From Candidatus Methylomirabilota bacterium (GTDB lineage: Bacteria; Methylomirabilota; Methylomirabilia; Rokubacteriales; CSP1-6): a stretch of DNA of 45,235 nt. Made by a program: the position numbers and the translations under genes. How positions within the stretch are numbered: position 1 is the stretch's first letter; each line of letters starts with the position of its first letter. The notes under the pieces are model-generated. The model was not told the DNA's origin and made no database searches. It saw nothing but the letters and a program-made list of their open reading frames with translations. Location: the NCBI GenBank assembly GCA_036001065.1, contig DASYUQ010000216.1:1-45235 (forward strand), read 5' to 3'. Below are positions 24,873 to 34,086 of the stretch, one piece after another.

Positions 24873-24888
24873 GGCAGGGAGCGTGCCA
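24873..24888 (-). promoter_or_regulatory. Sigma-54 (-24/-12) promoter of the nuclease operon
   Basis: On the minus strand TGGCACGCTCCCTGCC has GG and GC exactly 10 bases apart and matches TGGCACG-N4-TTGC except for one T to C. The predicted start near 24862 gives a 34-base leader before the ATG at 24828. Confidence 0.75.
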
Positions 24889-24936
24889 TGTATGGAAAGC
24901 TCGTCGGTTCACGGGGTTACGGGGGCCGCCCATACC

Positions 24937-24953
24937 GCATTCGGGCAGAATGC
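24937..24953. promoter_or_regulatory. Candidate enhancer (upstream activator) dyad
   Basis: GCATTC-GGGCA-GAATGC is a perfect 6-5-6 dyad centred about 83 bases upstream of the predicted sigma-54 transcription start, the usual distance and geometry for an NtrC-type activator site. The activator at 25557 is the obvious candidate. Confidence 0.55.
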
Positions 24954-25059
24954 CCTACGTGGATTGAGGCGTCGTGCCCGGCTTCGCCCGCGTCACACCG
25001 CTGGTGACCCAACGCGGGCCTCGAAAAGGAGCTGATTCGCGAGCCCGGGGCCGTTATAG

Positions 25060-25137
25060 CGAAGCGCTCCGGCCCTCCGGAGTGCCGGACGTACTGGCGC
25101 TCGAACCGCTCGCAGGCTTCCCGCAGCGGCAGCCCGG
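25060..25137 (-). pseudogene. Truncated duplicate of the 3' end of the NtrC-type regulator
   Basis: Bases 25060-25088 match the regulator's last codons (25562-25590), and 25087-25137 match 25700-25750, including GCTTCCCGCAGCGGCAGCCC, with only a few differences. About 110 bases between the two blocks are missing. It is a remnant of a tandem duplication, no longer coding. Confidence 0.7.
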
Positions 25138-25177
25138 ATGGCGCTCGCGTAGAGGGGGTGGGAGAGCGCAGTGACCT

Positions 25178-25405
25178 CTACTCGCTCCCCTCGACCTTCA
25201 CCAGTTTGTTGTAGAGGCCCATGATGAGGAGGGTGGGTACCCACTGACCGATGAAGTTCGCCACGTTGCGGCGTCCCATGACCATCATCATCAGTGACAA
25301 CGCCATCGAACCGAGCGCCAAGGTCAAGTAGACCCCGGACGGGATCTCTGAGGTGTAGGACTCGCGATTCCTGTGCCGATTCCCTCGCGTGGGACTCTGC
25401 AGGTA
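25178..25405 (-). CDS. Small two-span membrane protein, start codon unclear
   Basis: The open frame encodes ESYTSEIPSGVYLTLALGSM, ALSLMMMVMGRRNVANFIGQ, then WVPTLLIMGLYNKLVKVEGSE: two hydrophobic spans around a short basic loop. The C-terminal part resembles small membrane proteins I have seen in related genomes. No ATG or GTG with a ribosome site precedes the first span (a TTG at 25327 and an ATG at 25306 exist), so the 5' end may be damaged. It lies between the regulator and its truncated duplicate, in disturbed DNA. Nothing identifiable in 25406-25556. Confidence 0.5.
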   Translation of the reverse strand, partial: YLQSPTRGNRHRNRESYTSEIPSGVYLTLALGSMALSLMMMVMGRRNVANFIGQWVPTLLIMGLYNKLVKVEGSE

Positions 25406-25556
25406 TTACAGCGACGAGCCCTTGACGCCTCCACGCCTTTCCGCGTCCAGCGCCCCGGTGATCCTGCGAGCGCACGAGAAAGTGAAACGTGGCCCGTCGT
25501 CGATCCTGACTTCAAGGGGAGCGGCGCTCAACCTGACCTGAGACGCCGGGTGGCCG

Positions 25557-26995
<1,439 letters not shown>

Positions 26996-26999
<4 letters not shown>

Positions 27000-28417
27000 C
27001 GCGCGCTCGGGCGCTCCAGGACGAGATACTCCTTGTGCCCACCGCCGCCCGCGGGGCGATGCACGTAGAGCGGAGCCGACTGGCCGGGCTTGAGCGCGCC
27101 GAGCTCGCGGTAGAGGCCTTGGACGTCGGTGACCGGGCGCCCCTTGACGTCGAGGATCACGTCGCCGCGGCGAAGGCCGGCCTTGTCGGCGGGGCTGCCC
27201 GGCACCACGTCGGTGACGACCACGCCCCGCGCGAAGGGCAGGTCCAGGCGCCGCGCCGGATCGCTGGCCAGCGGCTCGACCGCGAGGCCCCAGCTCTCGT
27301 CCCCCTCCGCCGCCGCCACCGGCTCATCGGTCGGCATCTCGCCGACGGTCACCTTGACCGACGCCCGTCCCTGGTCGCGGACAACCGTCAGCGCCACCGT
27401 CTGCCCGGGCATCGCGCCGGCGGCCTGGCGCTGGAGATCGGGCACTTCCTTCACCCGGGCCCCCCCGAACTCGACGATCACGTCCCCGGGCCGGAGCCCG
27501 GCCGCCTCCGCCGGGCCGCCCTTCATCACGTCGGCGACGAGGACGCCCTCGCGCTCGCGCACGCCGAAGCTTCCCGCCAGCTCGTCCGTGACGTCCTGGA
27601 TGACGATACCGAGCCAGCCCCGCACCACCCGGCCCCGCGCGATGAGCTGGCGCATGACGTCCTTGGCCATGTTGATCGGGATCGAAAAGCCGATGCCCTG
27701 CCCGGCGGCCACGATGGCGGTGTTGACCCCGATCACCTTGCCGTCCAGGTTCAGCAGCGGCCCGCCCGAGTTGCCGGGGTTGATCGAGGCGTCGGTCTGG
27801 ATGAAGCTCTCGTACGTCGCCACGCCCACGCGGGTGCGCGCCGTGGCGGAGATGATGCCGACGGTCACCGTGCGGTCCAGACCGAAGGGGTTGCCGATCG
27901 CGATGGCCCACTGGCCCACCCGCAGGCGGTCGGAATCGCCCAGCTCGGCGACCGGCAGCGGCCTCGGCGCGTCGACCTTGAGCACGGCCAGGTCGGTCTT
28001 CGGATCGCGACCGACGAGCCGCGCGGTAAATTTCCGGGAGTCCGAGAGACGGACGACGATCTCGGCAGCGTTCTCGATGACGTGATTGTTCGTCAAGATG
28101 TATCCATTCGGATCCACGATGACGCCGGAGCCGGTGGCGCGCACCTCCTCCCGCCGCCGCCGGAAGTACCGCTCGTAGAACTCCTCGCCGAAAAACTCCC
28201 GGAAGCGCTCCAGGTCTTCGGGCGGCCCCGCCGCCCCTTTCTGAGGGACGGTGCTGACGTTGACGACGGCCGGCGTCGCCCGGTCCGCGACCGCGCTGAA
28301 CGCCTCTTCCATCGCCCGGAGGAGGGCCCTGGGATCGGTGGCGGGTTCGCCGCGCCGCTCGGCCCACGCCGGCGGCGCCAGGGCGAAGAGACACACAAGA
28401 AGGGCGAGGCATTTCAT
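26996..28417 (-). CDS. degQ: Periplasmic serine protease HtrA/DegQ, two PDZ domains
   Basis: 473 residues. A signal peptide ends near PPAWAE. The trypsin-like domain has the triad His112 (TNNHVIE), Asp142 (DPKTDLAVLK) and Ser217 (NPGNSGGPL); two PDZ domains follow (about 265-355 and 375-465; GLRPGDVIVEFGG and GLRRGDVILDVKG). It degrades or refolds damaged envelope proteins. It is 31 bases downstream of tilS and overlaps the NtrC-type regulator, an arrangement suggesting that envelope stress and that regulator share control. Confidence 0.92.
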
Positions 28418-28448
28418 GGGTGTCCCCGCATTCTACCGGGCGCGGTCG

Positions 28449-29819
28449 CTAGTTGGCCAGGGGCTTCAGGCTGAGCTCGAGGACGCGGCGGGAGCCGGAC
28501 GTCAGCGGGGCCCGAGCGCCGCGGCGCAGCCCGGCGACCCATACGATCTCGCCCTTCGCCTCGACGATGGGCAGGCGCTCGCGCTCCCAGCGGGGAATCT
28601 TCGCGTCGATCAGGAATGTCTTGAGGCGCCGCGCCCCGGCGCCGAACGGCCGGAATCGATCGCCCGGCTGCCGAGCCCGGACCACCCAAGCACCCGGCAA
28701 CTCGTCGGCGTCGAACGCGACACGGTCGGGCTCGCGGGGCACGGCATAGCCGTCGGCGGGCAGCAGGCGCGTCTCCAGCCGCAGGCCGACCTCGGGCAGC
28801 GCCACGCTGCCGGGGATCGGCACCGGCCGTGCGATCAGAGCCGGCGCAACCCCGCGGGCCAGCCGCACGAGCCGGCCGCTCACCTCGACGGTGAGGCCGC
28901 CGAGCCTGAACGGTCGCCGCGGCGGGGGCGTGGCCAGGAGCCGCTCGAGGCCCCGATGGGCCCACGCCCGGAGGGGGGCGCGGCTGCCCAGGCGCGCCGC
29001 CGCCAGGCGGAGCACCTCGGCCGCCAGCGGCCGCGGCAGCGCCGAGAGCGCGTCCCCCGGCAGGATCAGCCCCTCGCCTTCCGTTCGCGCCATGCGATCC
29101 AGCTCGACGCTGGCGACCCGCTCGAGGGCCTCGAGCGCCGTGCGCGCGTGGCCGGCGACGCGATTGAGCGCGACGACGACGTCGGCCGCGTACGACGCGG
29201 CCAGGAGCGGCAGCAACTCGTGCCGGACACGGTTCCTGAAAAACTTGGGATCCCGGTTGCTGGGGTCCTCGATCCAGGCGAGCCCCACGCGCTCGAGCCG
29301 AACCATCAGATCGCGACGCCGGACGTCCAGCAGCGGCCGGATGATCCGCCCCCGGACCGCGGGGATCCCGGCCAGCCCCCGCACACCGGCGCCCTCCAGC
29401 AGCCGCATGAGGACGGTCTCCGCTTGATCGTCGGCGGTGTGGCCCAGCGCGATGCGGTGGGCCCCGATGCGGTCGGCCTCGGCCTCCAGCGCGATATAGC
29501 GCGCCTGCCGGGCGGCCTCCTCGAGGGAGGCCCGCGCGGCCACCTCGACCGTGGCGACCTCCACGGGAACGCTCAGGCGTCGTCCCAGCGCCCGCACGAA
29601 GTCGGCGTCACCGGCCGAGCCGGCGCGGAGCTGGTGATCGACGTGGAGCACGTGAAGTCGGAGGCGCCACTCGGCGGCCAGCCCGCCGAGCACGTGGAGC
29701 AGCGCCGTCGAGTCCGCGCCGCCCGAGACGGCGACCAGGACAGTTTCGCCGCCCGCGAGCATCGCGTGGCGGCGAATGGTGTCGCGCACGACGTCGAGGA
29801 CGTCGGCCTGCACCGTCAC
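28449..29819 (-). CDS. tilS: tRNA(Ile)-lysidine synthetase
   Basis: 456 residues from the GTG at 29819, whose G is the last base of the preceding TAG stop. The PP-loop ATPase motif SGGADS is at residues 32-37; HVDHQLR, LGHTADDQAETVLMRLLEG and the C-terminal RQPGDRFRPFG and KTFLIDAKIP segments are all TilS landmarks. It converts C34 of tRNA-Ile(CAU) to lysidine so that it reads AUA; essential in most bacteria. Confidence 0.92.
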   Translation of the reverse strand: MTVQADVLDVVRDTIRRHAMLAGGETVLVAVSGGADSTALLHVLGGLAAEWRLRLHVLHVDHQLRAGSAGDADFVRALGRRLSVPVEVATVEVAARASLEEAARQARYIALEAEADRIGAHRIALGHTADDQAETVLMRLLEGAGVRGLAGIPAVRGRIIRPLLDVRRRDLMVRLERVGLAWIEDPSNRDPKFFRNRVRHELLPLLAASYAADVVVALNRVAGHARTALEALERVASVELDRMARTEGEGLILPGDALSALPRPLAAEVLRLAAARLGSRAPLRAWAHRGLERLLATPPPRRPFRLGGLTVEVSGRLVRLARGVAPALIARPVPIPGSVALPEVGLRLETRLLPADGYAVPREPDRVAFDADELPGAWVVRARQPGDRFRPFGAGARRLKTFLIDAKIPRWERERLPIVEAKGEIVWVAGLRRGARAPLTSGSRRVLELSLKPLAN

Positions 29820-30565
29820 TAGCCTCCCTGCGGGCCCACCCAGACCTCTCCGTCCTCGAAGTGCTCCTTCTTCCACACCGGCACCGAGCGCTTCAGGGTG
29901 TCGATGGCGTACCGGCACGCCTCGAACGCCTCCTGCCGGTGCGCGGCCGAGACGGCGATGAGCACGCTCGGCTCGCCGATCTCCAGCCGCCCGATGCGGT
30001 GCAGCATCGCCACGCGCTTGACGCCGGGCCAGCGCGCGTGGAGGCCCTCGCCGATCTCGCGCATCTTGGCCTCCGCCATCGGCGCGTGCGCCTCGTACTC
30101 GAGGAACTTGACGGGCCGTCCACCGGTCTCGTTGCGCACGACGCCGGAGAAGATCACGATTCCGCCGGCGCCGGGATCGTCCACCGCGGCCGCGATCGCC
30201 TCCGGCGACAGGGGCGCGTCTACGACGCGGTAGGTGTCACCGTGTTTGAGCGCGGGCTTGGCCCGCGCCATCTCTGGGGGAGGCTCGGAGGGGGCCGTAA
30301 CGTCCGCCCCCTCCGATGAGCTCCCCCCGCTCACGGGTGGAAACAGGCTCAGCTCGTCGTCCGGCCGGAGGGGGTGCTCGGGCGCGACGTAGTCGTGGCC
30401 CACGGCGAAGAGCGTGTACGGCCGGTAGCGCCCCAACTCGGGGTGGCGGTCGACGACCGCCGACCACGCGGTCTCGACGGTACCGCCCTCGGGGAGCTCG
30501 AGCTCGAGCCGCTCGCGCCCGGCGGCTTCACGGTACCGGGCGAAGAGGCGGACCCGAATGCGCAC
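29819..30565 (-). CDS. moaX: MoaD-MoaE fusion (MoaX-like molybdopterin synthase)
   Basis: 248 residues. Residues 1-81 are a ubiquitin-fold MoaD (MRIRVRLFARYREAAGRE to SLFPPVSGG) and about 105-245 a MoaE (GGIVIFSGVVRNETGGRPV, LEYEAHAPMAEAKM, HRIGRLEIGEPSVLIAVSA, WKKEHFEDGEVWV). Together they put sulfur into precursor Z to form molybdopterin. The Gly80-Gly81 of MoaD must end a free C-terminus to carry thiocarboxylate, so cleavage before SSSEG is expected, as reported for mycobacterial MoaX. Confidence 0.88.
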   Translation of the reverse strand: MRIRVRLFARYREAAGRERLELELPEGGTVETAWSAVVDRHPELGRYRPYTLFAVGHDYVAPEHPLRPDDELSLFPPVSGGSSSEGADVTAPSEPPPEMARAKPALKHGDTYRVVDAPLSPEAIAAAVDDPGAGGIVIFSGVVRNETGGRPVKFLEYEAHAPMAEAKMREIGEGLHARWPGVKRVAMLHRIGRLEIGEPSVLIAVSAAHRQEAFEACRYAIDTLKRSVPVWKKEHFEDGEVWVGPQGG

Positions 30566-30584
30566 GGCAGGATAGGGGGGAGAG

Positions 30585-30911
30585 CTAGAAGCGGTGAGAC
30601 TGGCCGCAGCCGCAGCTCGACTTCACGTTGGGATTCTTGATCGCGAAGCCGGCGCCCAGCATGTTGTTGTCGACGAAGTCGATCTCGCTGCCCTGGACGT
30701 AGGACGCGCTGTGCTGATCGATGTACACCTTGACGCCGTGCAGCTCGACCACCGTGTCGCCCGGCGCCGCCTCATCCTCCCACCCGAGCTCGTACGACAT
30801 CCCGGAGCAGCCGCCGCCCACCAGGCGAACGCGGAGCCCCCACTCGGGCTTGCCTTCCTCCAGGCGGAGGTCGGCGATCTTCTTGGCGGCCGTTTCCGTC
30901 AGCGTGACCAT
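30585..30911 (-). CDS. Iron-sulfur cluster carrier, IscA/ErpA/HesB family
   Basis: 108 residues from the ATG at 30911 with GGGAGG upstream. The three family cysteines are present: Cys in GGGCSGMSY and the pair in SSCGCGQS at the C-terminus. It carries Fe-S clusters to apo-proteins. The branch (ErpA or IscA) is not resolved. It is 19 bases upstream of moaX, a pathway that needs Fe-S enzymes. Confidence 0.88.
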   Translation of the reverse strand: MVTLTETAAKKIADLRLEEGKPEWGLRVRLVGGGCSGMSYELGWEDEAAPGDTVVELHGVKVYIDQHSASYVQGSEIDFVDNNMLGAGFAIKNPNVKSSCGCGQSHRF

Positions 30912-30973
30912 GCGATTCCTCCCGTGCGCAAACGTCGCAATCGTGGCTTCGAACGACGACCAACTCGATCGTA

Positions 30974-31693
30974 TCACAGGATGCCACCCGCCGGCAGCAG
31001 GGTCAGCGCCTCCAGCGCGGCGCCGGGCGGGAGCGTGACCATCAGCAGCGCCGCGCGCGCCACGTCGTCGGGGGTCAGCATGCGGCTCCGCTCGGGCGCG
31101 TTGGGAATCGTGTCCCACAGCGGCGTGGCCACGGCACCCGGCAGCAGCACGCCCACGCGCACCCCTTCGCCCCGGAGCTCCTCGGCCAGGACGCGGCTGA
31201 AGCCCACCACGCCGGCCTTGGTGGCGGAGTAGGCCGCCGCGCCCGGCATGGCCCGCGAGGCGGCCACCGAGGCGATATTCACGATCGTCCCCCGGCGCTG
31301 GCGCACCATCGGGGCCAGCGCCGCGCGGCAGCACACCATCACCGCGCGCAGATTCACGGCGAGCATCGGGTCCCAATCCGTCGGCTTGGCGCCCACCACC
31401 GGCCCGAACGAGGCGACGCCGGCGGCCGTGACCAGGATGTCGAGCCGTCCCAGCTCGCCCAGCGTCTGCTCGACGAGCGCCTCCACGGCAGCGTCCTGCG
31501 TCACGTCGGTTGGCAGGGCCAGCGCGCGGCCGCCGGCCTCCCGGATCTCGGCGGCCACCGCCGCCAGCTCGGCCCGCGTTCGCGCCGCCAGCGCCACCGC
31601 GGCCCCCTCGCGGGCCAACGCGCCCGCCACCGCCCGGCCGATGCCCCGGCCGGCGCCGGTGACGATCGCCACCTGCCCGCTCAGCGCGCTCAA
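30974..31693 (-). CDS. Short-chain dehydrogenase/reductase
   Basis: 239 residues from a TTG whose TTGA overlaps the folE stop. Cofactor motif [11 protein letters not shown]-like [10 protein letters not shown], catalytic Ser in [13 protein letters not shown], and YSATK (Tyr and Lys). Sequence alone would say FabG-like reductase of unknown substrate. Its position directly after folE and two PTPS genes makes a sepiapterin-reductase-like or other pterin side-chain reductase role plausible (inference). Confidence 0.82.
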   Translation of the reverse strand: MSALSGQVAIVTGAGRGIGRAVAGALAREGAAVALAARTRAELAAVAAEIREAGGRALALPTDVTQDAAVEALVEQTLGELGRLDILVTAAGVASFGPVVGAKPTDWDPMLAVNLRAVMVCCRAALAPMVRQRRGTIVNIASVAASRAMPGAAAYSATKAGVVGFSRVLAEELRGEGVRVGVLLPGAVATPLWDTIPNAPERSRMLTPDDVARAALLMVTLPPGAALEALTLLPAGGIL

Positions 31694-33276
31694 ATCTGAA
31701 GCCCGCCGCGGGCCTTGATCAGCTCCATGAATTCGGCCCGGGTCTCCGGCCGGTCGCGGAACGCCCCCAGCATGGCTGAGGTCACGGCCTTGGAGTTCTG
31801 CTTCTCCACGCCTCGCATGACCATGCAGAGATGGACGGCCTCCATCACCACCGCGACCCCCCGGGGCTGGAGCACCTCGTTGAGGGTGGTGGCGATCTGC
31901 GTGGTGAGCCGCTCCTGCACCTGGAGCCGGCGGCCGTACATCTCCACCAGCCGGGGGATCTTGGACAGACCCACGATCTTCTTCCGCGGCATGTAGGCCA
32001 CATGGCACTTGCCGAAGAATGGGAGGAGGTGGTGCTCACAGTTGTGCGTGAGGTGACCGCCGACCAGGAAGGTGGGATACGGCTCACACTTGAAACTGTA
32101 GACGGTATGGGGCTTCTTCGCCCGCGCCAGACGCCGCACGTCGAGGACCGTTGTGTAGGTGCTATCGATGGGAACATAAAACTTGCTCTGTTGACGGAAC
32201 CCGTGCTTGCCGTACCAGCCGGCCTGAGCCCACCGGTCAGAAACATAGATTTTCCCGCAATCGGCAGTCCCGGTCCTCGCGACCGGCGTCTGGAGGTACC
32301 GGCCAAGAGCGCCCAAAAAATCCAGGTTTGCGCTGATGATGAACCGCCCCTGCTTTATGGCGTACCCGTCGCCGTCGCAGTAGCCGTCCAAGAACCCCTG
32401 CATCATCTCCCTGGACGACGTCACGACCCTGGGGAACTCGAACCGCGTCGTCTTGCTCCGCGACCCGTTCTCAGGCACTCCGAGCCACCGGCACAGCTTC
32501 TCGCCCATCGCGCGAGACACGGTACGCACACGACACATCGGAAGTTGCGTCTTGAGGAATCCGGACGGGACCTTTACTCGCTCAATGGCAGGCTTCAGCC
32601 CCGGAAGCGCCTCGGCCACCATTGCCGCGTACTTCTCGGCAAACTGCTCACTCTTCACGACGAGAGCGATCCGGCGCCCGTCCTGGATGCTACCATCCGC
32701 GGCGGTGGCGCCCAGGACGTATCCTGCGGCGTATCCGGGCTTCGGTTGAATGGGTCGTCGGCAGAGGGATCTCGGGTTGATCCATTCCACACGCGCCCCA
32801 GGCTTAAGATCCTGAGCCTCCCGCCAACCCGACTCCGTCATGACCGGGTGGTCGGGGGTGAGGCGGATCGCCCCGTGCTGGGTCCTGACCTCCACGATGT
32901 CCCGGGTCTTGTGCGAAGACACGTTCGCGACGATAGTCAGCTTCAAGAAGCCCTGGTGCAGCGTCCAGAGGCGGTCACCTGGGCGCACTCGGCGCGCCTG
33001 CTTCGCCCCGTCGACCGCATTCACAACCTGCTTGCTCGGCACGCACAAACTGAAGACGTCGATGTCCTTCACGACGACCATCTCGTCGTACTCCTCGACG
33101 AAGAGCGCGTCGTTGAGGATGTCCTCGACCTTCATGCGGTAGCCGCCCGTCAGATACCGCAGCGCCTTCTCCACGCGGTCGGGCGTGCGCTCCAGCCCCT
33201 CCCGGAAGGCGTCCTCCCCCAGCTCTTTCAGCAGCTGCTCGACCAGTCGCGCGATCGCACCTGGGGACTCGCTCAT
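31690..33276 (-). CDS. folE: GTP cyclohydrolase I interrupted by an intein
   Basis: 528 residues: N-extein 1-77 (to [11 protein letters not shown]), intein 78-412, C-extein 413-528 ([20 protein letters not shown] to the end). The spliced enzyme would be 193 residues, a normal FolE, with zinc ligands in CEHH and in HLCMVMRG intact. It converts GTP to 7,8-dihydroneopterin triphosphate, first step of folate and tetrahydropterin synthesis. The intein sits immediately before the zinc Cys, so unspliced protein should be inactive. ATGA overlap with the PTPS gene upstream and TTGA with the SDR downstream. Confidence 0.93.
   Translation of the reverse strand: MSESPGAIARLVEQLLKELGEDAFREGLERTPDRVEKALRYLTGGYRMKVEDILNDALFVEEYDEMVVVKDIDVFSLCVPSKQVVNAVDGAKQARRVRPGDRLWTLHQGFLKLTIVANVSSHKTRDIVEVRTQHGAIRLTPDHPVMTESGWREAQDLKPGARVEWINPRSLCRRPIQPKPGYAAGYVLGATAADGSIQDGRRIALVVKSEQFAEKYAAMVAEALPGLKPAIERVKVPSGFLKTQLPMCRVRTVSRAMGEKLCRWLGVPENGSRSKTTRFEFPRVVTSSREMMQGFLDGYCDGDGYAIKQGRFIISANLDFLGALGRYLQTPVARTGTADCGKIYVSDRWAQAGWYGKHGFRQQSKFYVPIDSTYTTVLDVRRLARAKKPHTVYSFKCEPYPTFLVGGHLTHNCEHHLLPFFGKCHVAYMPRKKIVGLSKIPRLVEMYGRRLQVQERLTTQIATTLNEVLQPRGVAVVMEAVHLCMVMRGVEKQNSKAVTSAMLGAFRDRPETRAEFMELIKARGGLQI
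32041..33045 (-). other. Intein with LAGLIDADG homing endonuclease, inserted in folE
   Basis: 335 residues. Cys1 begins block A ([10 protein letters not shown]); block B has TPDH (63-66) within [16 protein letters not shown]; two LAGLIDADG-type motifs follow ([12 protein letters not shown] at 109-120, [14 protein letters not shown] at 217-230), each with its acidic residue; block F is [16 protein letters not shown] (315-330); it ends THN before Cys+1 of the extein. All splicing residues (C1, TxxH, H334-N335, C+1) are present. The DNA looks less GC-rich than the flanking folE, consistent with recent arrival. Confidence 0.92.
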
Positions 33277-33674
33277 AGATCCTCGCCCCGGTATTCGAAC
33301 CGGTTCTTCGCAGTTTCGACGACGGCGATCTGCCGGAGCGCTCCCGGCGCCAGCGTTCCGGCCAGGATCCGCCAGAAGGCGCGCGCGAGGCTCTCCCCCG
33401 TGGTGATGACGTCGACGAGTTCGGGCACGCCCTCGAGCGCCCGGTGATCGACGCGCTCGACCAGCGCGCGCCCGACGACCTCGTCCAAGCCTGCGACGTC
33501 GACCAGCATCCCGGTGGTCGGGTCCGGGGCGCCGGCCACCGTCACCTCCAGGTAGTAGTTGTGGCCGTGTTCCCGCGCACAGGGGCCGTACAGGCGCGCG
33601 TTCTCCTCCCGACCGAGTGCCGGGTTCTCCAGCCGGTGGCCCGCGCTGAAGTGATAGACCCGCGTCAGCTCCAT
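33273..33674 (-). CDS. 6-pyruvoyltetrahydropterin synthase / QueD family, copy 1 (catalytic Cys present)
   Basis: 133 residues from the ATG at 33674; a GTG at 33686 overlapping the upstream stop is an alternative. Zinc ligands His13 (HFSAGHR) and His36, His38 ([10 protein letters not shown]); catalytic Cys32 in [10 protein letters not shown]. The family uses dihydroneopterin triphosphate to make 6-pyruvoyltetrahydropterin or 6-carboxytetrahydropterin (queuosine route). No queC or queE is nearby, which favours a pterin rather than a queuosine role here. Confidence 0.85.
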   Translation of the reverse strand: MELTRVYHFSAGHRLENPALGREENARLYGPCAREHGHNYYLEVTVAGAPDPTTGMLVDVAGLDEVVGRALVERVDHRALEGVPELVDVITTGESLARAFWRILAGTLAPGALRQIAVVETAKNRFEYRGEDL

Positions 33675-33678
33675 CGGG

Positions 33679-34086
33679 CTAGTCACCGAAGTAGTCGACG
33701 TACAGCGTCGGATCCTCCCACACCCGCACCCGCCACAGCCGGTCAGGCCCGAGCTTGGGCGCCAGCAGCTCCCAGATCGCCACCGCGAGGTTCTCGGTGG
33801 TGGGAACGCGCCCGCGGAACAAGGCGTCGGCGTTCAGGTTGGCGTGATCGAAGCGCTCGACGACCGTCTCGCCGACGATGCGCTTGAGCTCGGAGAGGTC
33901 GATGACCATCCCCGTGCGCTCGTCGATCGGTCCCCGGATCGTCACCTCGGCGGTGTAGTTGTGGCCGTGGGGCACGGTGAGCCGCCCGAAGACGCGGTCG
34001 TTCTCCGCGTCCGACCAGCCCTCCACCCAGTAGCGGTGGCCGGCCGAGAACGTGAACCGCCGCGTGCTGTAGGCCGGTCCACTCAT
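33679..34086 (-). CDS. 6-pyruvoyltetrahydropterin synthase family, copy 2 (catalytic Cys replaced by Leu)
   Basis: 135 residues. Zinc ligands His17 (FSAGHRY) and His40, His42 (PHGHNYTAEV) are kept, but the Cys four residues before the HGH of copy 1 is Leu36 here (FGRLTVPHGH). So it either uses another residue, catalyses a Cys-independent aldolase-type step, or forms a heteromer with copy 1. The ATG overlaps the glycosyltransferase stop by ATGA. Confidence 0.82.
   Translation of the reverse strand: MSGPAYSTRRFTFSAGHRYWVEGWSDAENDRVFGRLTVPHGHNYTAEVTIRGPIDERTGMVIDLSELKRIVGETVVERFDHANLNADALFRGRVPTTENLAVAIWELLAPKLGPDRLWRVRVWEDPTLYVDYFGD

Noticed and set aside
33273-34086. The two PTPS genes as part of a queuosine (QueD) cluster
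   Set aside because: No queC, queE or queF lies near, and an SDR and a glycosyltransferase flank them instead; QueD function for copy 1 remains possible.
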